DNA of 34,599 nt. Source: an uncultured Eubacteriales bacterium. GTDB taxonomy: Bacteria; Bacillota; Clostridia; Oscillospirales; Acutalibacteraceae. The notes beneath the pieces are model-generated. The model searched no databases. It had not been told where the DNA came from and saw nothing but the letters and a program-made list of their open reading frames with translations. Within the stretch, counting starts at the first letter, position 1; every line of letters begins with the position of its first letter. A program made the translations under genes and the position numbers. Shown here piece by piece: positions 8,189-16,321 of this stretch. Location of the stretch: NCBI GenBank assembly GCA_900315255.1, contig OMYH01000038.1, positions 3,633-38,231 on the forward strand, in the 5' to 3' direction.

Positions 8189-9031
8189 TTATTCAGTATC
8201 CTCTGTGTTTTCGACTCTCTCGCATACGACCATGTACCGCTGTTCGTTGCTGCCGTATGGGTGACAGGTGAGCAGTGTGATCAGGTCGCGATCCTCCTGT
8301 ATATAGCATTTTGAAATATCGTACGGACTGATAACCTCGGTATAGACAACCTTGTAGTGCAGCTCTTCCCATGGGTTTGTGACATAAACATCGTCGCCCT
8401 CGGAGAGAAAGACTATATTGTCGAAAAATATCTTTCCTATGTATCCTCTGTGGGCGGCAAATACTGCGTTGGTGCTTTTTCCGCCGATCGGCATTGATGA
8501 GTACGATAGCTGCACTGCGCCAAAATTCATGTTGTATTGGTTAGCGCCCAGGTATATCGGCAGATCCATGTTTATCGCAGGGGCTGAAATATGCCCGAAT
8601 ACGTTATCATACAGCGTATATGACGCTAAATCAAAGGACGGCTGTTCGTATGCAAACGGATCGTTCAATTCGTACTGCCCGAATTCGACAAGCTGTTCAT
8701 TGTAAAGCTCCATCTGTTCACGCAGAAGCGAGATGTACGCCCAGTTGATCTCTTTTTTCTGAGGATCGGGTTTGATTTCTTTATCTTTTATGTATTCTGA
8801 AACTGTGTAATCTGTCGATCTCTCCGAGGAGATCTGCTCTATCTCCTTTTGCAGATCGGTCGTGTCTGTGTCGTTGTACATCTGCGATACTGCGTCGATA
8901 TAATCGTTGATGGAGTCTTTCATATGCTTATCGTTTATATAATTCGATATGGGGGAATAGAGGAATATTCCCAGACCCGTGATTATCAAAAGTATACCTG
9001 CGATAAGAGGTATTTTATATCTCTTCTTCAT
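8189..9031 (-). CDS. Class C-like sortase, second gene of the pair
   Basis: This 280-residue cysteine transpeptidase would cleave sorting-signal proteins and join them to the cell wall or to each other. It has an N-terminal membrane anchor (about 8-27), an extended helical region rich in Glu/Asp/Lys, then the sortase barrel. The catalytic residues are visible: His194 in FAAHRG, Cys256 in TLLTCHPYG and Arg265 in NEQRYMV. Unlike its partner it has no C-terminal membrane helix. It overlaps the upstream sortase gene by 17 bases, so the two are translated from one transcript. No LPXTG-type substrate was seen in this window, so its target must lie elsewhere. Whether it polymerises pilus-like fibres or anchors scaffoldins is not decided by the sequence. 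Confidence 0.9.
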   Translation of the reverse strand: MKKRYKIPLIAGILLIITGLGIFLYSPISNYINDKHMKDSINDYIDAVSQMYNDTDTTDLQKEIEQISSERSTDYTVSEYIKDKEIKPDPQKKEINWAYISLLREQMELYNEQLVEFGQYELNDPFAYEQPSFDLASYTLYDNVFGHISAPAINMDLPIYLGANQYNMNFGAVQLSYSSMPIGGKSTNAVFAAHRGYIGKIFFDNIVFLSEGDDVYVTNPWEELHYKVVYTEVISPYDISKCYIQEDRDLITLLTCHPYGSNEQRYMVVCERVENTEDTE

Positions 9032-10007
9032 TTTTTACTTCCTTTTTTAACACGTTGTTATCATCGGTTTTTATGAATATAGTTATCGCCCAGATCACGA
9101 TACCCGTTATTATCAGTACAACTATTATCAGCACGAACCACAGGTTCAGATTAATGCCGTAAACATTTACCTTTGCTTTTGTACCCAGGAATTCGTCAAT
9201 CATGTTGAGCTTTTGTTCGGTCTTGACAGACTCGGCGGCGGTTTCGGTCGTTTCAGTCAGCTTTTCTGTAATGTTCTCAACTTTGCCGTACCTGTTGAAG
9301 ACTACTTCGCCGTTGAAGTCGGTGCGTTCTCCTCTTACAAGCAGTCTGTGTGAATTAATGCCGTATGGATAGCAGGTGAGCAGCGTTATATAATCCTTCC
9401 CGGGAATGATTTTGAGATCGGAGTCGTCATTTGGTTCGACGATTTTTGTCTGATCTACTCTGTATGCGTGTATTTCGTCAAGATACTGTATGTAGAACAT
9501 ATCGCCCTCTTCGAGCTTGTTTATATCGGTGAACATCATTGCGTTCGGAAGTCCCGTGTGACCTGTGAGAACACAGTGTGTGTTGATTCCGCCTACCGGC
9601 AAGGAGGTATTCCTCAAATGTCCGACTCCGAGCGACAATACCTCGGCGCTTGTACCTCGGTATATCGGCAGCTCGATGTCAACCTTCGGTATCTTTATCA
9701 GAGCTATAATATCGCTGCCTACGTCAAGAGTCTGAGCGTAGCCTGAACCGTCGTCGAAATCCTTGTCAACAGCGTCTTCGTCCGTCGAGATATAGTTTAC
9801 TTCTCCTTTTGCAAGCTTTTGGTTGTACTCGTCTGCGCTCGATTTGATGGACGAAATAGTATCCTCGTCAAGATTGTAGATCATAGTGTTATATTCGTCC
9901 TGAACGGCATTCTGCCGCATTACATTGATAATGTTCCCGATGATAGGGTATAGGACAAAACCTATGCCAAACGTAAGAAGTACAAGAGCAATTATTTTTC
10001 TTTTCAT
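9015..10007 (-). CDS. Class C-like sortase with C-terminal membrane helix, first gene of the pair
   Basis: The protein has 330 residues. It has an N-terminal hydrophobic helix (about 4-28), a sortase barrel with His150 in LTGHTGL, Cys212 in TLLTCYPYG and Arg221 in SHRLLVRGER, and a C-terminal transmembrane helix (about 288-311) ending in a Lys/Glu-rich tail. Two membrane anchors and this motif set are typical of class C (pilin-polymerising) sortases. AAGGA lies just before ATG 10007. It is first in a two-gene operon and overlaps the second sortase by 17 bases. Its neighbours on both sides encode secreted dockerin proteins, so a link to surface-complex assembly is plausible, but no substrate with a sorting signal is encoded here. 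Confidence 0.92.
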   Translation of the reverse strand: MKRKIIALVLLTFGIGFVLYPIIGNIINVMRQNAVQDEYNTMIYNLDEDTISSIKSSADEYNQKLAKGEVNYISTDEDAVDKDFDDGSGYAQTLDVGSDIIALIKIPKVDIELPIYRGTSAEVLSLGVGHLRNTSLPVGGINTHCVLTGHTGLPNAMMFTDINKLEEGDMFYIQYLDEIHAYRVDQTKIVEPNDDSDLKIIPGKDYITLLTCYPYGINSHRLLVRGERTDFNGEVVFNRYGKVENITEKLTETTETAAESVKTEQKLNMIDEFLGTKAKVNVYGINLNLWFVLIIVVLIITGIVIWAITIFIKTDDNNVLKKEVKNEEEI

Positions 10008-10050
10008 GTATTATGATTCCTTATAAGAATATTTACGAGATTTTCGCATG

Positions 10051-10084
10051 ATATGATTATATCATATGAATCCTGTTTTGTATA
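10051..10084 (-). promoter_or_regulatory. Sortase promoter with overlapping palindrome
   Basis: On the minus strand, TATACA (10079-10084), a 17-base spacer, then TATAAT (10056-10061), about 50 bases before the first sortase start. A 7-bp inverted repeat ATATGAT-TAT-ATCATAT (10051-10067) covers the -10 box and could be an operator. The arms are A/T-rich, so chance is possible. Confidence 0.5.
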
Positions 10085-10255
10085 GGGTCATTTTGTGAAG
10101 GAAATGTGTAGAATTTGTTTCCCCGAAAATATTTTTGAAAAAAATTCAAAAAAATAATTAATTTACTGCGAAAAATCGCTGCTTCGCGTGTCTAAGTAAC
10201 AGAAGGGTGTATTATGCCCGTTTGAGTATATCATTTTTACAAGGAGGAATTATTT

Positions 10256-13200
10256 ATGAAGCGATTATTCTCATTAATGCTCGCTTGCTCGCTGATCGTG
10301 TCGTGCGCATTTTCGGCTGTCACGGCGAGAGCGGACGAGGCAGATCCGACAGGACAGGTACAGACCGCAGACGAGGCGCAGACCGCACCTGCCAAAGATT
10401 TTGACTATACTGTCAACCATGCCGTTGACAGTGCCGGTAACAATATCGATACTGTCACTATCACAGGCTATAAGGGCAATGCCGATACGGTCGTTATTCC
10501 CGATGAGATCAACGGCATGGCGGTAACCGGGATCGGCGATCGTGCATTCAACGGCAGCGATCTGTCAGGTGTTGTTCTCCCAGAAACGCTGACCGCAATA
10601 GGCGAGGGAGCGTTTGTCAATAACTATAACCTGAAGGAAGTCACAATACCGAAATCTGTTAAGACCATAAAAGACGGCGCATTCGGCTGTTTCTCGCACA
10701 ATTATATTGATCACGAGGTATCCCCCGATGAATTTATGGAGTATCGGTACGATGACTTCACGATGTACGGTTATGTCGGCACTGCCGCAGACGAGTATTC
10801 GCTCAGACACGCAAAGATACACTTTGTGCCGCTCGACTGCAGGGACGCTTCGGCGGAGTATTTTGATTATACAGAAAATGAGGACGGCGGTATCACAATA
10901 ACAAAGTTCCATGAAGATAACCTGCCCGATGTCATAGCTATACCCGAAACAATAGACGGCAAGCCCGTAACTAAGATCGCAGACTATGCTTCATCGAATC
11001 GTTCTAATGAAGGGAAGGTCGTATTTGAGAAGGATAATGATAAAAAAACGTATGAGGATTTCGGTTTCTCGCCAAAGACGGTCGTTCTTAGTGAGAATAT
11101 CGAATATGTAGGTGAGTTCGCCTTCGGTTATGTATATGCAAAAACCGTATATGCTCCGCCTGACATTGTAAACAGTATATACTGGCAGGCTTTCAAACAT
11201 AGTATAACGGTTCAGATCGATACGGGAGATACGGACGGTATGCTTGAACAATATTTTTATGTGTATTACGATAGTGTCACGTTCAGATATACGGGTGTTT
11301 TCGAAACCGATTCCGGCATTACTGATGATGGATTTGAATTCAGCATTAAAGACGGCGGCGCTGAGATCGGCGGCTATACCGGAGATGATAAGGATGTTTA
11401 TATAAGGAAATATATAGACGGATATCCCGTTACTGCGATAGGTGACTACGCATTCTATGGATCGGATATTTCCGGAATAAGTCTGCCGGGTTCTCTCAGA
11501 AAGATCGGATATTATGCTTTTTATGACTGCTGCAGCCTGCAGAACGTAACCTTCAGGACAGGCGAATATGTGAAATGCGGTTTGGATGTAATAGAAAAAT
11601 CTGCATTTGAGGGATGCAGCTTACTAACTTCAATAACTATTCCTGCCGATGTTGAAGAAATGGAAGACTGCGGTTTAGGCGTTTTTCGTACATATCACAG
11701 GTATGACGGCGAAGACTGGAACGAGCCTGTTGACTATGAAAAGGAGACAGACGATATTCCCGAGGACGAAAAATACACGATCGTATATGAATCTGTCAGG
11801 CATGATTATGGAAACCATTATCATACCGAGGACAAAAAGAAATTGTGTTTTCCGTTTACCTTATACGGCATAAGAGGTACGGCTGCCCAGGATTACGCAG
11901 AACAATACGATACTGTTACATTCGTACCGATCGACGAAGATAATATTGCGCAGGGTTACAGAGATCTTGAATATATGGTAGACGATCGAGGAGATGTGCT
12001 TATTACCGGCGCAAAGGAATCTGCCGATGAGATCAAAATACCCGAATACATACCGTCCGGTCAGCTTCACTACGATGACAGGGAAGTGACAGCGGTCGCA
12101 GAAAATGCTTTTAAAGACAATAAGAACATAAAGAGCGTATCGTTTGACAGATGGATCTTCTTCAGCGGACGTACAGTCGGAGTTACAGAAATAGGCAGCT
12201 ATGCTTTTGCGGGCTGTGATGATCTTGATACGGTCGACTTTACATCGGGTATCTTTAATCCGATCATTGAGAAGATAGGCGAGTGCGCATTTGTTGACTG
12301 CGGGTCGCTGGGGAGCGTGACTATCCCGATGTCCGTGACTAACATCGGAGATCACGCTTTCGGATATGTTACGGACGGGGACGGGTTCAGCCTTGTTCCC
12401 GATTTTGTGATCTGCGGCTATACGGGTTCGGCAGCCGAGGAGTACGCAAATAATAACGGCATTAAATTCGAGCCTATCGGATACAGGGGCTTTGAGTACA
12501 CTGTTATCGGCGGAGGTGAAGCAAGCGGACAGACAGGCTTCGCAGAGATAACGGCTTACAGAGGTAATGATCTTACGGTAGATGTTCCGGAAACATTAGA
12601 CAATGCGCCCGTAAGAGTTATCGGAGAGAGCGCATTCGCAGACAACAATATCGTTAAAACAGTTAATTTGCCCGAGAGCGTTATGTATATAAAGGACAAT
12701 GCTTTCAGAGGCTGCGAACAGCTGAAAAGAATTCAATCGTATAATATTGTTCACGTGGGAGATTATGCCTTTGCCGAGTGTTCTAATATATCGGAACTGC
12801 TTTTAGCAGGAGATGTGAAGTATATAGGAGAACGAGCAATAGGCTGGTCGTGCTATACTCTTGGCTTCGACTATGGCAGCCGGGAAGTTATGGAGGCGGA
12901 AGATTGGTATGATGTAAGGCTTAAAAACGGTCGGAATATATATTACGAATCGGGAGAACTTGCAACCTGGTTTATCGATTATAATTACGTCATGGAGAGT
13001 TATGCGAAAAAATACACTAATATTACATTTGAGGTTGATGAATGGAAAATCAACTCTATGATTGTTCCCGAATTTTCCGATGATCTCTATGTGTACAATG
13101 AGAACAATAATGAACGATATACCGTAATTGATGATGTTGTTCTGATCCGTGACGAAAGCGAAGACAATGGTTTCAGAGAGATCCCCGTAACGAAGATAGC

Positions 13201-13777
13201 TGCGGGTGAATTCAGAAATAAACCGCATGACGAAATCGAGGCCGTTATCATCGGCAACAACATAGAGAAGATAGAAGCCGATACATTCACGAATTGCAGT
13301 ACTATAAAGGAGTTCTACATTCCTGCAAGCGTTGAGAAGATAGAGGATTATGCGATAGGCTACAATATTTATCCTATGGAAGCAACTCCCGATTCGCCTG
13401 CGCACATACATCATAAGGTTGACGGCATAGTTATCTTCGGTTATGAGAACACAGAAGCACAGCGTTACGCAAACGATAATGACATTAAATTCTATTCGTT
13501 AGGCGGGGCAAATATTGATTATTGTATCCGTCAGACCGACAGCTCGGACAAAACAAATAATAATGACGTGCCGAACATGAAGGGTGACGCTAACGGCGAC
13601 GGCAAGGTTTCCGCAAAGGACAGCCTGCTGATCCAGCGTTACGCTCTCAAGCTGGCGGAGCTTGACGCAAAGGGCTATGAAGCAGCCGACGTAAACGGCG
13701 ACGGCAAAGTCACAGCAAAGGACGCGCTTGAAGTTCTCAGGTTCACGATAGGGGCAAAGAGTGTTCTGACAGCTTAA
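10256..13777 (+). CDS. Secreted BspA-like leucine-rich-repeat protein with C-terminal dockerin
   Basis: The protein has 1173 residues. ATG 10256 follows AAGGAGG. A signal peptide (about 1-27, ending TARA) is followed by several blocks of BspA/TpLRR (LRR_5) repeats such as IGDRAFNGSDLSGVVLPETL, in which a short strand, a Phe-x-Gly/Asn turn and a VxIPxSV strand recur. At least four blocks end in a repeated cap of the form GYxGTAAxxYAxxxxIxFxPI (for example YGYVGTAADEYS, CGYTGSAAEEYANNNG). The C-terminus (about 1107-1170) is a type I dockerin with loops DANGDGKVSAKD and DVNGDGKVTAKD. These loops differ from those of the N-terminal dockerins upstream, so it may bind another cohesin. The family is usually linked to adhesion or ligand binding, and no catalytic motif was seen. 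The likely role is a binding subunit of a cell-surface complex. Confidence 0.9.
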   Translation: MKRLFSLMLACSLIVSCAFSAVTARADEADPTGQVQTADEAQTAPAKDFDYTVNHAVDSAGNNIDTVTITGYKGNADTVVIPDEINGMAVTGIGDRAFNGSDLSGVVLPETLTAIGEGAFVNNYNLKEVTIPKSVKTIKDGAFGCFSHNYIDHEVSPDEFMEYRYDDFTMYGYVGTAADEYSLRHAKIHFVPLDCRDASAEYFDYTENEDGGITITKFHEDNLPDVIAIPETIDGKPVTKIADYASSNRSNEGKVVFEKDNDKKTYEDFGFSPKTVVLSENIEYVGEFAFGYVYAKTVYAPPDIVNSIYWQAFKHSITVQIDTGDTDGMLEQYFYVYYDSVTFRYTGVFETDSGITDDGFEFSIKDGGAEIGGYTGDDKDVYIRKYIDGYPVTAIGDYAFYGSDISGISLPGSLRKIGYYAFYDCCSLQNVTFRTGEYVKCGLDVIEKSAFEGCSLLTSITIPADVEEMEDCGLGVFRTYHRYDGEDWNEPVDYEKETDDIPEDEKYTIVYESVRHDYGNHYHTEDKKKLCFPFTLYGIRGTAAQDYAEQYDTVTFVPIDEDNIAQGYRDLEYMVDDRGDVLITGAKESADEIKIPEYIPSGQLHYDDREVTAVAENAFKDNKNIKSVSFDRWIFFSGRTVGVTEIGSYAFAGCDDLDTVDFTSGIFNPIIEKIGECAFVDCGSLGSVTIPMSVTNIGDHAFGYVTDGDGFSLVPDFVICGYTGSAAEEYANNNGIKFEPIGYRGFEYTVIGGGEASGQTGFAEITAYRGNDLTVDVPETLDNAPVRVIGESAFADNNIVKTVNLPESVMYIKDNAFRGCEQLKRIQSYNIVHVGDYAFAECSNISELLLAGDVKYIGERAIGWSCYTLGFDYGSREVMEAEDWYDVRLKNGRNIYYESGELATWFIDYNYVMESYAKKYTNITFEVDEWKINSMIVPEFSDDLYVYNENNNERYTVIDDVVLIRDESEDNGFREIPVTKIAAGEFRNKPHDEIEAVIIGNNIEKIEADTFTNCSTIKEFYIPASVEKIEDYAIGYNIYPMEATPDSPAHIHHKVDGIVIFGYENTEAQRYANDNDIKFYSLGGANIDYCIRQTDSSDKTNNNDVPNMKGDANGDGKVSAKDSLLIQRYALKLAELDAKGYEAADVNGDGKVTAKDALEVLRFTIGAKSVLTA

Positions 13778-13822
13778 CAGATCTTACCAATTACTTTTTC
13801 ATAATAAATCTCCTCTTAGAAG

Positions 13823-13859
13823 AATGGTTCGGCGGAATTACTCTGCCGAACCATTTTTT
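13823..13859 (+). terminator. Rho-independent terminator of the LRR-dockerin gene
   Basis: A perfect 11-bp stem, AATGGTTCGGC (13823-13833) with GCCGAACCATT (13845-13855), is followed by TTTT. It lies about 45 bases after the stop. It may also stop transcripts of the convergent spore-protein gene, though the minus-strand T-tract is poor. Confidence 0.88.
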
Positions 13860-13948
13860 GTTATTTGGCTTTATCTGAAGTATATCAACGCATTATAGCA
13901 TATTCTCTTGCAGAACAGCCGTGTTTTGAATTGAGATATGAGTATAGA

Positions 13949-14152
13949 TTACTCTGCGGCCTTCTGCTCATAGCTTTCGATCATTCTCTTTACCATCTGA
14001 CCGCCGACAGAACCTGCCTGACGAGATGTGAGGTCGCCGTTGTAGCCCTGCTTGAGGTCTACGCCAACCTCATTGGCACACTCCATCTTAAACTTGTTCA
14101 TGGCGTCCCTTGCCTCAGGGACATTAAGTTTGTTGTTATTCTTTGATGACAT
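13949..14152 (-). CDS. Alpha/beta-type small acid-soluble spore protein
   Basis: This 67-residue protein coats and protects DNA in dormant spores and is degraded at germination. The sequence shows the family core: NNNKLNVPEARDAMNKFKME near the N-terminus, NEVGV in the region where the GPR protease normally cuts, and the hallmark YNGDLTSRQAGSVGGQMVKR near the C-terminus. Length is normal for the family (60-75). AAGGAG lies before ATG 14152. It is monocistronic and convergent with the LRR-dockerin gene. In this family such genes are transcribed in the forespore by SigG. I could not find a convincing SigG promoter; a CATAATA on the minus strand (within 14236-14244) resembles a -10, but the matching -35 position falls at the edge of element copy C. 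The gene implies a spore-forming host. Confidence 0.95.
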   Translation of the reverse strand: MSSKNNNKLNVPEARDAMNKFKMECANEVGVDLKQGYNGDLTSRQAGSVGGQMVKRMIESYEQKAAE

Positions 14153-14185
14153 AATAATTCTCCTTTGTATTTTCTTCGGAGAAAC

Positions 14186-14245
14186 GCCGTATCGGCATTG
14201 CTCCTCTTTTTGACATAATAACAGCCGATACGGCTTTATTATGTC
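14186..14245. repeat. Long hairpin and repeated palindrome upstream of the spore-protein gene
   Basis: GACATAATAACAGCCG (14211-14226) pairs with CGGCTTTATTATGTC (14231-14245), broken by one bulged C, giving a stem of about 15 bp with loop ATA. A second copy of the tip, GCCGTATCGGC (14186-14196), is the exact reverse complement of GCCGATACGGC (14224-14234). The two can therefore pair with each other or fold separately. There is no run of T after it, so it is not a typical terminator. It lies 34-93 bases upstream of the spore-protein start. Its function is unknown. Confidence 0.8.
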
Positions 14246-14260
14246 GGTTCGGTGAGTTGA

Positions 14261-14520
14261 GGAACCACTGATTGAATCACGTCCTTTGGACTGAGCGCCA
14301 AATATGCTTGCAGCTTTTTTTCAAATTGCCTTCAAAATCCTTGAAATACGTCAGGGGGTATGCATTTGCAAGCGTTTCGCACTCCGACAAATAATATCCT
14401 GCGTCATGCCACAAAGCAGGATGCGAGCTTTAAAGCAAAAACAGATATTATTATAAACGCATATCGCCTGCCTGAAAATCTGACTGCACAACTTCGGCAC
14501 TCGATCTAATCAGCGTTTCC
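14261..14520 (+). mobile_element. MITE-like element, copy C (long, composite form)
   Basis: A 260-bp copy with ends GGAACCACTGATTGAAT and ATCTAATCAGCGTTTCC, flanked by TTGA on both sides (14257-14260, 14521-14524). Its left part (CACGTCCTTTGGACTGAG, CTTGCAGCTTT) matches copies D and F. Its right part (CTTGAAATACGTCAG and AAAATCTGACTGCACAACTT) matches copies A and B. Between them is a segment of about 100 bp with nested inverted repeats: GCGTTT/AAACGC, AATAATATC/GATATTATT and ATCCTGC/GCAGGAT. There is no credible ORF. With its flanks it fills most of the 554-base gap between the spore gene and the next gene. Confidence 0.85.
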
Positions 14521-14706
14521 TTGATTCTTTTTTATCACCGTGATAGTATTGTACGCAGAAAGAGTTTTTTTATAAGATGTAAAATTTGACTTTTTCTTAA
14601 TAAATTATTAATAAATCTTTATACATATTAATATGCCAAAAAGGGTTGAAAAAAAGTAGAAATGCGTTTAAAATAATAATATCAAAGTTTTATTAAGGAG
14701 GCGTTT

Positions 14707-16248
14707 ATGGGCAGTCACAGAGAAATACTGAAAACATCGCTGAAACGGCTAAAGGTGCATTATTTTTATAACGTTGTGATCGTTTTCCTCATAGCTATTA
14801 TTGTCAGCGGCGGATATAACTACACAATGCTCAACAGGACAGACTATGTCAGCAACAATTCCGCTATGCTTGAGATCAAGCATAAGACGAATTATGAGGT
14901 ATTGGACGAGTTTTTTAACAAACGAAATATGTATTATGTACCTGCGTCTCCCGAAACAATGCAGGAAAAATATTCGAGGGGAGTTCTGTCTGTTTTTGTC
15001 AATGAGATCACGGGAAGCGGTTCGTTCGGGTTCGGGATACTCAACGGCATAAACAAGATCATGTTCGGAGGCTCTATCTCGGAGTGGGTCACGATATTCC
15101 TTATGGCTGTATTGTCGCTGTTTATTACGGTGTATTTTAAAAATGTTCTCCTCGTCGGGAAAAGCCGTTATTTCATGGAGCACAGATTATATGACGACAC
15201 AAAGGTCGGGACACTGATGTTCCCTTATCTTACAGGACATACAAGGCATATTGCTCATGTTATGTTTTTACGCTCTATCAAGCAGGTCTTGTGGAATCTG
15301 ACTATCGTCGGCGGATTCTATAAGCATTACGAATATATGATGATACCGTATGTTCTTGCGGAGAATCCAAATCTCACTGCGAAGCAGGCATTCAAGCTGT
15401 CAAAGGATCTTATGATGAACGATAAACGCAATATGTTCAAGCTTGATCTTTTACTTTTGCCTATTGCTATGATAGACGGATTTACATTTCATCTGTCGTC
15501 GCTGTTCTTTTTGAATCCGTATCGTGACTGTGTTTATGCCCAGGCATACGCTAACTTAAGAGAGAACAAGAGAGAGAGCATTGAAAACGGGCTTCTGCTG
15601 TATGACGATCTTTTGTATGATAACAACTATGATGTTGAAAGCTATCCCGAAGATAAATGCCCGACTAAGTTTCTTGACAGGCTCAAGTGGCTGTCCATCA
15701 TAGATTATGATCGGAATTACACTCTTGAAACAAGCGTACTGTTCTTTTTCTTCTTTTCGTTCATCGGCTGGTTCTGGGAAGTATTGTTTTATATGGTGAA
15801 TGAGGGACGATTCATCAACCGAGGGACTCTATTAGGTCCGTGGCTGCCGATTTACGGCGTGGCTGGAATTATCATTGTGGTATTCCTGCGAGGATTGAGG
15901 AAAAACCCCGCTATGATGTTTACAAGTACGGTTGTGGTATGCGGTACTGTAGAATATATGACCTCGTGGATCCTCGAAAAATGCTTCGGGCTGAAATGGT
16001 GGGATTACGAGGGTTACTTCATGAATCTCAACGGCAGGATCTGTCTTGAGGGGCTGTTGGTGTTTGGAATGGCGGGAGTATTGATGACGTACTTCTTAGC
16101 GCCGATAGTAGACAACCTGTTCAAGAAAATACCGAACAAGGCAAAGCGTGTTATTGGTATAATACTTATTATAGTCTTTATTATAGATGTCATCTATTCC
16201 GCAGGTCACCCGAATGTCGGTGACGGTGTTACGGAGAATCTGATATAA
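14707..16248 (+). CDS. CmpB-like (PF06541-type) multi-pass membrane protein
   Basis: The protein has 513 residues. ATG 14707 follows AAGGAGG. The N-terminal half has a membrane helix (about 20-38), an extracytoplasmic-looking segment, another helix (about 132-150) and a cytoplasmic-like stretch resembling the DUF975 type of membrane protein. The C-terminal half matches the 'putative ABC transporter permease CmpB' family: SFIGWFWEVLFYMVNEGRFINRG, LLGPWLPIYGVAGI, a GTVEYMTSWILEKCFG segment, and WWDYEGYFMNLNGRICLEG. No ATPase partner is encoded next to it, and no transport activity should be assumed. It is monocistronic, with a terminator just downstream. A possible TTGACT box at 14586 is followed only by a weak -10. 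Confidence 0.75.
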   Translation: MGSHREILKTSLKRLKVHYFYNVVIVFLIAIIVSGGYNYTMLNRTDYVSNNSAMLEIKHKTNYEVLDEFFNKRNMYYVPASPETMQEKYSRGVLSVFVNEITGSGSFGFGILNGINKIMFGGSISEWVTIFLMAVLSLFITVYFKNVLLVGKSRYFMEHRLYDDTKVGTLMFPYLTGHTRHIAHVMFLRSIKQVLWNLTIVGGFYKHYEYMMIPYVLAENPNLTAKQAFKLSKDLMMNDKRNMFKLDLLLLPIAMIDGFTFHLSSLFFLNPYRDCVYAQAYANLRENKRESIENGLLLYDDLLYDNNYDVESYPEDKCPTKFLDRLKWLSIIDYDRNYTLETSVLFFFFFSFIGWFWEVLFYMVNEGRFINRGTLLGPWLPIYGVAGIIIVVFLRGLRKNPAMMFTSTVVVCGTVEYMTSWILEKCFGLKWWDYEGYFMNLNGRICLEGLLVFGMAGVLMTYFLAPIVDNLFKKIPNKAKRVIGIILIIVFIIDVIYSAGHPNVGDGVTENLI

Positions 16249-16260
16249 ACTAATAAAATG

Positions 16261-16307
16261 CCGCATCTGATCTCGGGCTTTATCCGATAATCAGATGCGG
16301 TTTCTTG
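16261..16307. terminator. Bidirectional terminator between convergent genes
   Basis: A perfect 11-bp stem, CCGCATCTGAT (16261-16271) with ATCAGATGCGG (16290-16300), has an inner TCGG/CCGA pairing. It is followed by TTTCTTG on the plus strand and by CATTTTATT on the minus strand. It serves the CmpB-like gene and the convergent lipoprotein gene. Confidence 0.88.
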
Positions 16308-16321
16308 TTTTTAATAGTTGA

